From contig JAXIVH010000032.1 in NCBI GenBank assembly GCA_036785325.1, positions 1,087,986 to 1,151,985 of the forward strand: a stretch of 64,000 nt of DNA, given 5' to 3'. Below are positions 24,451 through 64,000 of this stretch, one piece after another; the stretch's first letter is position 1, and the number at the start of each line of letters is the position of its first letter. A program made the position numbers and the translations under genes. This stretch comes from Urophycis tenuis. Taxonomy: Eukaryota > Chordata > Actinopteri > Gadiformes > Phycidae. The notes under the pieces are model-generated. The model saw nothing but the letters and a program-made list of their open reading frames with translations. It made no database searches and had not been told where the DNA came from.

Positions 24451-26157
24451 AGGGTTTGTTTAGGATTCTAGGATTTCACCTTCTGTGATCCATCACAGGG
24501 TTATATAAGAGCAGTAAAACCACTTTTTTTGACAATCATTCCAAATAACAGACCTGTCTGTACCATTGCGCACAGCCAAGCTGAAGAAGACATAGTTATT
24601 GGGAATGAAATAGTGCTGAAGTAACTGCTTGTAAAATAAGCTGAATTCTTGTTTTTAGGATTCACCTTTGTAATGTAGTTTAGATGTAGTAGCTATGTAG
24701 TCCAGATATACACAGAGACATTGATTATGGATTCATGGTTGAATTATCTGGAAGTTGTGTTCAGGAGTTCATGCTCTGGCACCCAGGAATGTACATCAGC
24801 TTGCTAATGCTAACAGGTAAGTATACGGAGAACCACTGAACCGATCAACAAAAAGGTCGTCTCCCTGCCCTCGCCTATCCCGGGAGGGGATCACAGTAGG
24901 CAAAAAAAACCTAAGTCCTGACCTAACCTTTAATAGGTAGCTGTAATGTGAACCCTTTTAACTAGCTCCTAGCGTTAAAAAACACTGAACATGTGAACAG
25001 TGATTACCATAATGTTATTAATAAAATCACAACCTATAACTGACATAGCCAGGGGGCTGCCCTGCCCCCTGGTCAGTCCCAAAATCCCTCCCACTCACGC
25101 GACCCAGCCAGCCGAGCTGTGCTACATTACACATCCAGTTAGTGGACAGAACCATGTTATTTTGTTTTTTATAATACGGAAATTCTCCCACCTAACTCAC
25201 AGGGACTCCATCTTACACATTCAATGTCAATAAAAGTGTGGCCAGGCACATTCAAACCAAAACTAGGCCTACTTTAAATGAATGTAGGCATGATTGATTT
25301 TGGCTTAACCGTAAGGGGGGGGGGAATCGTCCCTTGATGGGGGGGGATCAGCCTTAGAGTCCTCTTAAGCGATTTCGTTAGCATCGTAAGAGGCTTAGTG
25401 AAATGGTAGCCATGGTGACCCAGTCACCAACATACCACTGACCATCCGGAACATGCCAGACCCAAGGCACACCTTTAATTGCTCTTTTGGTGTGTGAACA
25501 TGGGTTCAAATGTTCAATGAAAATGTTTCTTCTTCCCGATCGTGAAACCTCCCATATGGTGTGGGCTATGGCATAGTGGTTAGATACAGCAGATCATATA
25601 AACTATTTACACATGCACTCAATGACCAATAGCTCGATGAGCTTCTTAGACTTTATGATCTCCTGCATCCAAATATAACTTTTGAGGTTATAGACCAGAT
25701 TCTGAAGATAACTGCAATGCCAAGTTGGCTAAGGTAGCCAATTTCAACATCCTAAAACCTGCTCACTGAAAGGGCTGAGAACAACAACAACCCTTACATA
25801 AAAAAAAATACTGAACCAAACTAGTATGAGCGTGCTTATTCATATCACAAATTGAAAAAAAAAGACGGTAGTTCTATGAAAATTACGAAACTGGTAAGGT
25901 AGAAATTAATCGACATTTGTTTGAAATCAATTTGAACAACTTGTATTGGATCCTTTGCAGCCTGGTAATGCAAGCCAAAACAACCAAAAGAATGCTGCAC
26001 TACTATAACCAAAAGCCTAGATGATATTGAGCCCACAACTAGCACCACAATAGCCATCCACTTGCACAAATAAAAAGTTAATTGACAATGTAAATGTTGC
26101 CGGGTCTACTCGTCAAAAACAATAATGACCAAATGAAACAGAAAATCGATATCAATC
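24451..26157. other. Intergenic sequence downstream of jpt1
   Basis: AT-rich sequence with no exon recognised. Open frames do not exceed 77 codons. A GTAGCCATGGTGACC motif near 25,406 loosely recalls an X-box half site, and poly-G runs occur at 25,314-25,348. Confidence 0.5.
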
Positions 26158-26163
26158 TTTATT
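26158..26163 (-). terminator. jpt1 poly(A) signal (candidate)
   Basis: AATAAA on the minus strand, about 535 bp beyond the jpt1 stop codon, giving a 3' UTR of about 0.55 kb. Confidence 0.55.
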
Positions 26164-26695
26164 GTTAGAAATCCACGCATCAAATCTTTCTTTTTTTTCC
26201 CTCTTTAATTACTTTTTTTTCCTTGACCATTTACAACAGGAGAGTGGGGGGGGGGCGATGGAAGGGAGGGTGGGAGGAGAGCGAGAGAGAGAGAAAGATA
26301 AGCTAGACATCATGCCTTTCCCAGCAGGCGCGGTGCACTACAGGATGGGCTGAAATGAGGGGGGGGGGGGGGGGGGGGCAGAGATACATAAAGTGCTTTT
26401 GTCAACAAGTTGTTTTTTTTTTTAATAGAAAAAGGACCAAAACAAAGGGATTGAGGATGGCGGGAGACATGAGGTGGGAGAAGAGGGGGGGGGGGGGGTC
26501 AAGGGTCATAACAAGGCGAGTGCATGTGGAGCGAGGAGACTTGGGGTTTGGGAACTGGGCAATGGAGAGGAAGAGTGTGTGGTGGGGGTTATTCATCTTT
26601 GAAAAAATAAAAATAAAAAAAGCGTTCCAATGGAGAATAAAAAGTTGTGTGTGTATGTATGTGTGTGTATGTATGTGTTTGTGTGTTCGCTTCGT

Positions 26696-34714
<8,019 letters not shown>

Positions 34715-35257
34715 CTTTGGGTTTGAATACAGTCGCCTCTTGCAAGGACTAATAGCTAATTTCTAAGACGATAAAAAAATGGGGAGGGGGGGTTACGGCA
34801 ATCCTTTTCCGCAGAGATGGGAAGAGGATGTAGACTCCACCCGACACTGAGAATCGCTTGAAATCGTAGGCGTTTGTCTTGCTATAGCGTCCCACAAGTA
34901 CCAGCCCACCAGCGGTACGGAGGCTCTGGTTGGCCGGACCGCCGCGGATCGCCTCTCTGGTTGGTGGCATGCTTCGCCAATTAATGTCAACGATCAGACA
35001 GCATGATCAACATCCTGGTGCCTAGTCAGTGTTTTAGTCATTCTTTATATTTAAAAAAAACACTAATGTTGAAAGATGCGAGTATGTGGGACTATGTGTT
35101 ATATGGGCTTGGTTATTCTTCGACATTTACAAGTTTAAATAGATAATTATTGTATTTGTTATATATTTGTTTCATCAACAGTTTTATCAAAAACAATAAC
35201 TACCATAAACAACCATACAAGAAACAAGAATTGGGTGTTTGGTAAAAACACAGTAGA

Positions 35258-35366
35258 TTTATTTAAACAAACATTAACTTCAGATTAAGATTTAGACTAA
35301 CATGAATTTTGGCCTAGTATACGTACGTCATGGTGGTAATTTTTCCTACACATTCACTACTTTATT
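35258..35366 (-). terminator. sumo2 poly(A) signals (candidates)
   Basis: AATAAA occurs on the minus strand at 35,366-35,361 and again at 35,263-35,258, about 535 and 640 bp past the sumo2 stop. The interval to the jpt1 start codon at 34,714 is about 0.5 kb and must contain the jpt1 promoter. Confidence 0.5.
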
Positions 35367-35897
35367 TAAAAAAGGGGATACAAAACCAAATTTTTAGGCT
35401 GATAGACTTTACGACAATCTGCTCTGCAACATCAAGCCCCCCCCCCCACCCCCCCAAAAAAAGTAGACTTGAAAAGAGCCGTTTTCTCAGATGACAGCTA
35501 AGCCTCGCCTCAAGCCAAACATTCAATTAATTCCTTTCAATTCATTCTTATTTCCATTTGTAGTCTGTATCTTCAGAACAAGCCCTTCCAAGTCTAGATG
35601 AGCTCCGGTAACATTTGCCACGGCATGACATCAGCAAATAAAACCATAACTTAGACTGCATTATGTACAACAACAGCAAGGTAACATGGGCGAGAATAAA
35701 GTCAAAAAAACTATACAAAGGCAAAAAAAAGAGCCAAAAAAACGTGTAGTTGTAGAATGCTGACATCTGGCCATTCTTTTGAGACAGCAGAGCGAGTTGC
35801 ACATGAGCATTTTGCGAGTGTGTGTGTGTGTGTGTGTGTGTGATGCGACCAAAGGAAAGGACAACGGAGGGAACCAGGTGTAGATCCGTGGTGGCAA

Positions 35898-38800
35898 TTA
35901 AAGGAGACCGCCTGTCTGTTGCTGGAACACGTCAATCGTATCTTCATCTTCCATTTCCAACTGTAATGTTTTTGGGGGAGGGGGTGGGGGCAAGAGGAGA
36001 AAACAGGTCATATGGTTAAAAGCCTTAAACGCGACCCAGCTTCACCCAAGTCTAAATGCTGCTCCGGCTCTGGGTTGGATTGCCCTTTGCTCGAGGGCCT
36101 GGGCAGGCCACGTTTTAGTGTCCTGTACTCATCGAACGATGACGCTCAACAGCAGATATGTTCCCCCCCCCCCCCGCACCACATGGCCAGGCTTACTTGT
36201 GAAGGCGTGTCCGTCTCATTTATTGGCTGTCCATCAAACCGGAACCTGATTTGCCTGATCGCCAGTCCCTAGGAGGGGGTGGGGCAAAGACAAAAACATA
36301 TTAGCTCCGGATCAGGTTGTAAAGCATCATTCGTGTTGATACCGTATGCACAAATACAACTGTACCCTGCTCCGTCTCCATTTCGACTTCATATATAAAC
36401 GCCATCAGGCAAGGAGGAGGTATTCGTAGGTATATCTCAAACCCGTTTTAAAATATACAACACGGAGGGCAAAAAAGCGCAGATGTGTGATACGGCAGGA
36501 AAAACAATGTGATTGGGGGAGGATGTTGGGGCAGGATGTGGCCAAAGAAAAGCTTGTGGCCTGACTTCCAGTGCGTTACACAGCTGCTCTGTCTGCCATG
36601 GGAACAATCTACTGTGAGATAAAGCCCAGACCAGACAGACCACAACACATGCACCGATTGTGACTTCCATCTCAATTGAACTCTTTTCATGTGGTGCCTG
36701 TCCTGTGTTTGACCCCTTCCCCTTGCCAACAGAACACAGGAGCAAGTAGAATAAGACCAAATTAATAGCTTTTATTATCAATAGATAATGCTTCTTGCGT
36801 CTTTGACACCAAAAACCAAAATTATTGCTGGTGATTTACACGTTGTATGATTAAATATGCAACACAACAAAAATATCAGGTTTGTTTGTGTGATTGATAA
36901 GGCATTTAACGTTTGTTTTTATTTTCGTACTTTTTTGTTCATTAAATATTAACAACTTAATCTTAGTTCATTGTTTGAGTTTCTGGTGTATTGCCATTTC
37001 CTAGCATATATTACCAGGATCACACCTAAAATGCATATTCCCTTTGATTGCTAAGGCATCCACATCGGTCAGCTCCATATATGCGGTGGTGGCATGGCAG
37101 AGGGCTGAGTGTGGGGTGGTGAGTGAGGCTGGATCAATGACCTACAGGATGCAGGCTTGCACAGCTCTCTGGATTAGATCCCAGGATTAAGACGTTAGCA
37201 TCATAACGTCATGGTTCACAGGCATGATTATAATCGTTGAGTCTGCCAAAAGTTTATATGGTCAGGCCATGTGGCATTTAGTCTGTGAACATTTTTATAA
37301 TAAATTTGATAGAATGAGTTGATAGATTAAATAGATTATACTCATCAATGTGCAGTGCTAAAGCGGACTGTGGGCTTTCTGTGTGGACTTGGCATTTTTT
37401 CTCCCTGTTGGGTTAATTCAGCGGTTCCAGAGCACTCATTTATTTGGTAAAAACCTTTCCCCCAGTTATTGGGAGATTGTATTTCTAGGTTCTCCCCAGT
37501 ATTTCCTTTACATGGGGGTGCAGGCGGTCTGACCCACTCATGTTACACACATGTTCAAAGCTATGTGTCCCAATTGGAAATTGAAGGTGCAGAGTGTAAC
37601 ATGATTGGCATCTAGCGGGATGGAGACATGTTTTCATTCGTGTCCAATCCCATTACAATAAGCAGTGTTTTCGTTACCTCAGAACAGGCTCTTTAAAATC
37701 TACATACGGAGTGGGTCCTCGTCCGCGGAGCCCGCCATGTTGCACCGCCATGTTTCCAAAGTAGCCCAGAATGGACAAACGGCTCAAGAGAGGACACGAT
37801 TTTTATTTTATTTTTATCATAATCACAGTCTTGCTTATAAGATATGACCAATAGTTTTATAATACTATAGTACTAAATACAATTTATAAATCTTTCAAGA
37901 AACCTCATCACTGGATACTCCATCCTTTTGGAAGTACCTACTTACACACCAGTACCTGGCCATCACAGCTTCTCCTGTGTAGTTGGAAAGGGAGGGATGA
38001 AGGGAGGTAGGTGGGGCCTTTCAGTTGGTGGCATTCTTCAAACCTAACCACTAGATGCCACAAAATCCTCCACACTGAGTCTTTAAGTGGGTCTTGCTTA
38101 CATTGGGAGCACTCACAGTCGTCTGCACAGCTGTGCTGTAACTTCCAGCGCTGCTCAAAAACCGTGGTTGAGGGCCGTGATTACACCATTTTTGGTTCAC
38201 TCCGGCTTGTGTGGCGACTGTAAGAGTTCGACACTTTGGTGCACACCACATGCAGCCACTTCCAATTGTGTCATTAAGCTGCAATGTGTTTGTTTACAGC
38301 ACTTGTGTGCAAGGCATTTCTAATGCCGCCTTCCACCTGTGAATTCCATCCCATCTCCCTGCACCGCCCCCCTGAGCCTTCCAAGGGAGGCGCGGCTCTT
38401 ACGTTGGGAAACCCTGGCTTAATGCTTGGCTAGGACAGTACATGAATGCCAGGGCTGCACTGAAAATGTCTCCTCCCAAACGGACAAACTTTTTTTTTTT
38501 TATACCTACACTGAAAACAATCAATGTACAAAGTTGATGTTCACCATCCGGATCTAAGGCGTGCCGATTTTGGCCAGCGTTTACCATCTGAAGGAATTCA
38601 TAAACATGAACAAACATGATGCTTGATGGACCTACTAGCCGGAGTTAATCTAGGGGTGTTGTACTGTTTGAATCCTGCAGACTGTATTAGGAAACAAGAA
38701 AATAAATATCTTAAGGGCATACGAGGTAGGGCTGAGCCCCGCCCAGTGAGGCGGCGGGAGACTTTGAGAATTAAACACTAACATTGTTCTGTCGACTCTA

Positions 38801-40429
38801 ACTGGCTGAGCCAGCTGTGTGATGGAAGCAGTGTAGCTCGGCTGTGTGGTGGACTGGGAGGGGTTACCAGAGTGTTGGTAGTAGGATTCGTGTAAACAAA
38901 AAGAGGTATGGGTTGGTACTAGTTTGTAGAATATCACAATTATAGGTTGTGCTTTTTTTCGATAACATTTTTGAACTCGCCATCGCTCAGCATTTTCTAC
39001 AGATACATCATGTTTTTTTTTTTAAAGCTACCAGTTAGTTTAAATGTTACAAATAGCGAGTTTAATTTGTTCCAAAAGGTCATTGTCGCTCATTACACAG
39101 TATGCGTCATTCTTACTCTTATACATAATCTTCATTTAACTCACCATCATTGATTGAGCCAATCCTGCTACAATTGTTTCATTTGCACATGCTGCTGCCC
39201 ATGTGTTTGTTTTTAAATTTTTGTATGAAGTTGACGCACATTCTGTCTCAAGAATGTCATTGGCCAGGATGACCTTGGATTTATACTGCTCATTTCAAAT
39301 AGCTGAACAGCACATACAAGGGTGTCACGCCATCACTGTCACTTCCCATACGCCCATTATAAAGGTCTAGAGTAGGTTCATGTGCACCGGTCTTACCTGT
39401 CGCTCGCAGTACGCCTTCATGAGTTTGCTGAGGGGTGTGTGCCTTTTAATCTTGAACTGAACCACAGAGCCGTCCTGACCCGCTACCTTCAGGTTGATAT
39501 GCTCGCTGCTTTCTGTTTTCACTCCTTCCTAAAAAAACAAGAGTGTGTGTGTGTGTGTGTGTGTGTGGGGGGGGGGGGGGGTACAGCATAGATTAAATCA
39601 TAACACATCCAAGGGGTGATTTACTGCTTCATAATCCCTTTGTCAGCAAGCCAACGTCGTAAACTGCTGTGAAAATGGCAGGCCAATGTAGGAGATCATT
39701 ATATTGGTTTGTCATCTGGAGTCCGTACATTAATTGTTTGATCCTCCCACCATTCAATGGGATGCATGCAGGTGGGAAACTTTAATGAGTTTTAAAACGG
39801 ATGGTTTCACAAAATGATTGCAGTAACAATGAGATAAACATCACTGGCCAACATACCTCGTCTGAATGAGAGAATATGTACTTTATTAATCATAGAGGGG
39901 ACATTAGGTATACTTCTAAGAGTATGCGTATCTAATTGATCCATTGATGCTTTTAGTAACTTCATCTCGTTTTACTAAAGGAATCGACTTGTGGAGCACA
40001 TAAAAAATGAAGGAGAATCCAAAGTAACTTTTCTAAATGTTTGTATCAACAAAACAAGATAGGGCTGTAAACTCAGTCAACTGGGATACAACGACTGGAC
40101 TAATAGCTGACATCCATTCATTCATTCATTCATTCACTATTTCATTATTCTTTGGAGATATGATGTTCGTGGAAAAGCAACACGACAGAGCGCATTGGTT
40201 GGCGGTCCGTAATCAAATGGAGCAATATACGCGCCTATAAATGCGCGTTCACAAGCCTTCCGGTGTATTCAAGTAGTAGTTGATTTTATTTCTGTCCACA
40301 ACTTGAAATAAGACATTGTAAGAATAAGATGTCAACTTTTCACTTAGACCTTAACCTAATGATACATGCGAATATGTAGAACATTGGACGCAATATTCAG
40401 AAACTCACCTTAGGTTTTTCATCAGCCAT
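35898..40429 (-). CDS. sumo2: Small ubiquitin-like modifier 2
   Basis: Four exons encode 95 residues, the usual SUMO2 length: 40,429-40,409 (MADEKPK), 39,528-39,397, 36,268-36,197 and 35,960-35,898. The SUMO beta-grasp fold is complete from [10 protein letters not shown] to [12 protein letters not shown]. The C-terminal di-glycine that E1/E2 enzymes conjugate to lysines is followed by Leu-Leu, which a SENP protease would remove; human SUMO2 has Val-Tyr there. The VKTE motif near residue 11 is the acceptor consensus for poly-SUMO chains. Conjugation is mainly nuclear and stress-responsive. All introns are GT-AG and phase 0. It lies head-to-tail with jpt1 and diverges from nup85, as in human. 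Confidence 0.97.
36269..37580. other. sumo2 intron 2, left part
   Basis: No exon or bounded repeat recognised. A minus-strand open frame at 36,437-36,781 has no known domain. Confidence 0.4.
37581..38086. mobile_element. Non-autonomous DNA element in sumo2 intron 2
   Basis: The left end TTGAAGGTGCAGAGTGTAAC...TGGCATCTAG and the inverted right end TTAAAGACTCAGTGTGGAGG...TGGCATCTAG form imperfect terminal repeats of about 40 bp. The interior is non-coding and no target duplication was identified. Confidence 0.55.
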
Positions 40430-41345
40430 GGTTACTCTTTTTGCGCTTCTCTACGCTGCAACACAAAGAATACGGGTACGCGCACGTGCTCGCAACCGGT
40501 TAAATTATTCGACACGCGTGCGCGTCCATGTGTCCATGCGCGTCCACTGTCGTCGTCTGTGAATGGCTACATCAGCCACGTGGTACAAAGCGCAGTCTAG
40601 TTGTGGGCGGGATAGACTGGATGCGCGGCAAAGAAGCCTCCAATAGCACGTGCACGCGCATTTATCTTTTCTACCTAATATTTCGATTTATTTCACACAG
40701 AGGATGATGTAAAGTCTTCCTTTTTGTATGAGCATTTGACATCGATGACATGCTATGTTATTCACAGTTATCATGCGTTAAGGACGTGAACATATAGATT
40801 TCAGGATGGTTTGAGTTGACTCATGATTTGAGTAGATCCCAGTGGCCATCTTGTTTTTCTCAACGCTCTGACCACTGCATGGATGTGGAACAAGGACAGT
40901 AGAGATATTACAGCATAACGTCATATTCCTATACTGCAGTATCTCCGTTTTTTCAGTAATCTGTATCAGAATCATGTAACAGAAATAACATAACAAAATG
41001 TTTTGCAATATAAACATATATTGAAAATTATTTGTGATTTATTGTGACTATAAAAGAAAAACCCTTAAACGAATAGTACATATTACAGGTTATAATTGAT
41101 TAAATAATTGAGATGAACTAATATACAAAATTAAAGATAAAGACGAGAACAAATACATTTAAAGTTGGTTTTAAGCAGGCGTTGAGAAGCCCCACGGTGA
41201 CGTCACAACGACATGCTTTTGGGGTCCTTGGACTGAATCTTTGAGGCGGGGGAGCGAGCCGTAATAGTAGTACATGTCATGAAATGTTTATGTGTTTTAC
41301 AATTCTCAAGGCAATCAACAGTTTATTTATCTGATTGGTTTCAAA
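40430..41345. promoter_or_regulatory. Divergent promoter region of sumo2 and nup85
   Basis: Only about 0.9 kb separates the two start codons. Near sumo2 lie three CACGTG E-boxes (40,483-40,488, 40,577-40,582 and 40,647-40,652) in a CpG-richer stretch. Near nup85 lies a perfect CRE palindrome TGACGTCA (41,198-41,205), 141 bp before its ATG. No TATA box is evident for either gene, as expected for housekeeping promoters. The middle (40,680-41,150) is AT-rich. Confidence 0.55.
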
Positions 41346-51698
<10,353 letters not shown>

Positions 51699-51782
51699 AG
51701 AACAGTTTCAGCTGAAAGCCCCCACCGTTGTATTGCTTTTGTACTGTATATTAAATCAAGTGATTGAACCTTGCTTTTTGAT

Positions 51783-51788
51783 AATAAA
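51783..51788 (+). terminator. nup85 poly(A) signal
   Basis: AATAAA 85 bp after the nup85 stop codon, giving a very short 3' UTR of about 100 bp. Confidence 0.75.
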
Positions 51789-51889
51789 CACTTCACACAC
51801 ACCTCATACATTGGTTAAGTACGTCGAAACAGGTTTCAGGTCCCTTTATGATGCACGTGGTAAAACAAATGGGAAAAGTGCAAGGAGAT

Positions 51890-53614
51890 ACTCTCACCCA
51901 TTGAAAGTAGTATTTATTTCCTCATGCTGCAAACAATTACAACATCATACATTATATACAGACGAGTCTCTCCACACTTAACATGGACACGTGACTTGCA
52001 CGGATGTTCACACCTATTTACATGACACGCACACTCACACGCAGTCCGCACAGTGTCAGCAAATGCCAATGCTAAATGCTTCAAGGGAGGCTCAAGTAGG
52101 GTGTTGATCAAGACAACCCGTAATAATTCAGTTGCAGTTGGCATGACAACACGAGTGGCCTAGTTTTTACAGTACACGTTTTGGCGACTCAGAAAAACCG
52201 AACGTACTGTCGAAGGCTGTTTTTAAGCAATATACTGGCTACAAATGAACCAAGTTTAATGTTTTATGGGCACATCACTGCCATTGAGGTGTCAAAAAGA
52301 ATAGTTCCAACTCCGGGATAGTGGATTCTCATCACAACTCAAGAGAGCAGAATGGAAATACAGAACTAAAGTGCTATGGAGTCATTTCTCTCAGTAGGCA
52401 TGTTACAGTCCATGGATCCGTCGGCAACCCTAAGATATTCATCAGAGCATCACAGAATACATCAACGTGTTGCCACGAGTTCTAAAATACAAAAAACGGC
52501 TCAAAACACTTGATATGCACCAATAAAGAAACGTCACGACATATGACATAACGACAAGCGAGGACGCCGTTCTCTACATCTTCATGTTCTGCCATCCGTC
52601 CCAACACTCTAGTCCACGTATAAGCACTTCAAAAATAAATACATCACTTGCTCATCACTAATTCAATATAACTTAAACATGTAAAACAAAAACAAAAAAA
52701 AGTGCTCGTCTTGCTCTAGTTGACAGTTGCTTTTATGTAAACCTCCATAACAGCTCGGGGGTCTGTAAGGGGAACCTGAATAGCGAGGCTGTGTGTGTGT
52801 GTGCGTGTTTGGTGTTCTAGGTTTTCTTGCCGATTTAAATCTGGAAACTCAAACCGACGCCACCGTACGACTGCTGGATTGCGGGCTCGGAAAAAAAGAA
52901 GAAGCGACGTGTACGGGAAGCTGCGGCTGCGCGTGAAGCAAAGCGAGGAGGCAGCATGCGACGCGACGGCCTCTTTTTGAAATCGATTCCGATCGCTGAT
53001 TGGCGGATGTCAGCCGAGACGACCGACAACATTCGAACCAGACCGCTGGCTGGACGGCACCGTCTCATCCCCCAACCTCTGCAGTTCCTTTGTCTCTTCG
53101 GTGTCAACCATCACACATGACCCGTTTGAGCCGAAGGCGGGACAGCAATTGTGACAACAATGAGTTTAGTCACAACGTAGATTTTTTTTTTCTTTTTCTA
53201 CCGTATTGGCTCTTGTGCAGTTATCAGCAAATAAAATAAATTTTTGCCCCTGTGGGGAGAAAAGTTCATCATGTTTAAATCAATAAGGCCAGCGACAACT
53301 CATGGCCAGCATAGCCCTTTTGGTTGTTTTGTTTTTTTACAGCAATGTACAGTATCCAAAACCTGATTGCGCTCTCTGCAAATAGCATCTTGTTGATCAA
53401 ATCATGACGGTAATAAATGACACGGTACGATAAGCAAAACGACAGCGGCGTGTGTCAGCACAGATCTCCCGACGAATCTCTTTAAGTCTCCGCCGTCTCT
53501 CCCGGGAATACATACAGGAGAGAGAACACCCCTCTGCAGAGCCCGACGTGGTACGGCCCAGCCCCGCGCGGCAATAGGCCAGAAGGAGGAGGAGGAGGTG
53601 GTGGTGGTGGGGGG
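51890..53614 (-). other. gga3 3' untranslated region
   Basis: Minus-strand sequence from the gga3 stop to AATAAA at 51,918-51,913, about 1.7 kb. No further coding exon or transposon is recognised, and the open frames present lack known domains. The signal lies about 125 bp from the nup85 signal on the other strand. Confidence 0.6.
51913..51918 (-). terminator. gga3 poly(A) signal (candidate)
   Basis: AATAAA on the minus strand. Cleavage would fall near 51,895, close to but not overlapping the predicted nup85 end near 51,805. Confidence 0.6.
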
Positions 53615-62766
<9,152 letters not shown>

Positions 62767-63049
62767 CTGGCAACCGCACATTCATATGCACATCGTCAAA
62801 TCGACCATATGCATCTCAGTTACAAAAACTCCTCAAACATGCCACAGATCATAACTCCTTTATGATCTGCACAGCAAAAACCTATATAAATATATAGTCC
62901 AGTCACAGATACGGTTCAGCAAGCTAACCAATAGAGACAAATGAATAACAGTCAACATAACTTAATGTTATGTTGACATAAGATGTTGTATACTAGCAAT
63001 GGTTAACCTAGCAATTGAAATGCTTGATACTTCTGGTACTTCTGTACTC
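62767..63049. other. gga3 intron with SINE-like remnant
   Basis: TTGTATACTAGCAATGG and CTAGCAATTGAAATGCTTGA (62,985-63,030) match the 5' part of the repeat at 15,585-15,752. The remnant is cut off where the LINE begins, suggesting that the LINE landed in or beside it. Confidence 0.5.
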
Positions 63050-64000
63050 CCGGTGCCAGAGCTTGGTCCGCATTGCCGGCAGTAAGTCGAGCCTGTTTCC
63101 GGTGAGGGTTGGCCTCCGCCAGGGCTGCCCTTTGTCACCGATTCTGTTCACAACTTTTATGGACAGAATTTCTAGGCGCAGCCAGGGCGTTGAGGGGTTA
63201 CGGTTCGGTGGCCTCAGGATTGCGTCACTGCTTTTCGCAGATGATCTTGTCCTGTTGGCTTCATCGGGCCGTGACCTTCAGTTCTCACTGGAGCGGTTCG
63301 CAGCCGAATGTGAAGCGGCTGGGATGAGGATCAGCACCTCCAAATCCGAGGCCATGGTTCTCGGCCGGAAAAGGGTGGAGTGCACTCTCCGGGTCGGGGA
63401 GGAGATTCTGCCTCAAGTGGAGGAGTTCAAGTATCTCGGGGTCTTGTTCACGAGTGAGGGGAGGATGGAGCGGGAGATTGACCGACGGATCGGTGCGGCG
63501 TCGGCAGTGATGCGGGCTCTGCACTGGTCCGTCATGGTGAAGAAGGAGCTGAGCCGAAAGGCGAAGCTCTCGATTTACCGGTCAATCTATGTTCCTACCC
63601 TCACCTATGGTCACGAGCTGTGGGTAGTGACCGAAAGAACGAGATCGCGAATACAAGCGGCCGAAATGAGTTTCCTCCGCAGGGTGTCCGGGCTCTCCCT
63701 TAGAGATAGGGTGAGAAGCTCGGTCATCCGGGAGGGGCTCAGAGTAGAACCGCTGCTCCTCCGCATCGAGAGGAGCCAGTTGCGGTGGCTCGGGCATCTA
63801 GTGAAGATGCCTCCTGGACGCCTCCCTGGGGAGGTGTTCCGGGCACGTCCCTCCGGGAGGAGGCCACGGGGAAGACCCAGGACACGCTGGAGGGACTATG
63901 TCTCTCGGCTGGCCTGGGAACGCCTCGGGATCCCCCCGGAAGAGCTGGACGAAGTGGCTGGGGAGAGGGAAGTCTGGGCTTCCCTCCTCAGGCTGCTGCC
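63050..64000 (+). mobile_element. Non-LTR retrotransposon, reverse transcriptase C-terminal half (runs off the window)
   Basis: One open frame runs from about 63,050 to the last base. It starts inside the reverse transcriptase domain (RVGLRQGCPLSPILF), holds the catalytic FADDLVLL box, the FKYLGVLFTSEGR motif and the tail typical of these elements (AAEMSFLRRVSG; GRPRTRWRDYVSRLAWERLG). The element is 5'-truncated, so it cannot copy itself, but the retained part has no stop codons and looks young. It is antisense to gga3. The clade is not assigned. Confidence 0.9.

Overview
This is nuclear DNA from a bony (teleost) fish. The coding exons have vertebrate GT-AG introns, the gene order matches human 17q25 (SEPTIN9/CD7 side, then JPT1-SUMO2-NUP85-GGA3), and the transposon mix (hAT, LINE, tRNA-derived SINE, a Gypsy-type solo LTR) is typical of fish. 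Long (CA)n/(GT)n arrays are unusually dense, especially in bases 1-13,200. That recalls gadiform (cod-like) genomes, but the species cannot be named from this evidence.

Layout. Bases 1-14,000 are almost gene-free and dominated by microsatellites, with one short minus-strand coding exon at 6,421-6,475 that reads as an alternative first exon of septin9. A four-exon minus-strand Ig-superfamily receptor resembling CD7 lies at 14,121-15,904. Bases 16,000-26,000 are a transposon graveyard: a duplicated segment with a LINE inserted in one copy, a solo LTR with perfect target duplication, two hAT insertions with perfect 8-bp target duplications, and a TTAA-ended MITE. jpt1 (five exons, 26,696-34,714, minus) and sumo2 (four exons, 35,898-40,429, minus) follow head-to-tail. 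nup85 (19 exons, 41,346-51,698, plus) starts about 0.9 kb from sumo2 in divergent orientation. gga3 (minus, 53,615 to beyond the window end) meets nup85 tail-to-tail, with predicted poly(A) signals about 130 bp apart. The VHS-coding exons of gga3 lie outside the window. LINE, SINE and hAT copies fill its intron at 57,904-62,305.

Function. The genes do not form one pathway. sumo2 encodes a SUMO modifier, nup85 a scaffold subunit of the nuclear-pore Y complex, gga3 a clathrin adaptor of the trans-Golgi network and endosomes, jpt1 a small disordered microtubule-associated protein, and the cd7-like gene a lymphocyte surface receptor.

The most notable non-gene structures are: (1) a 31-bp minisatellite that repeats the nup85 exon-13 splice donor eight times, where every downstream donor would bring in an in-frame stop; (2) an apparently intact two-exon hAT transposon inside nup85 intron 7, and an internally deleted relative 20 kb away; (3) a 27-bp-unit coding minisatellite in the gga3 hinge; (4) a 233-bp near-perfect foldback at 11,865-12,097 abutting an RFX X-box match; (5) a dispersed repeat present in jpt1 and nup85 introns whose two copies keep the same antisense reading frame.
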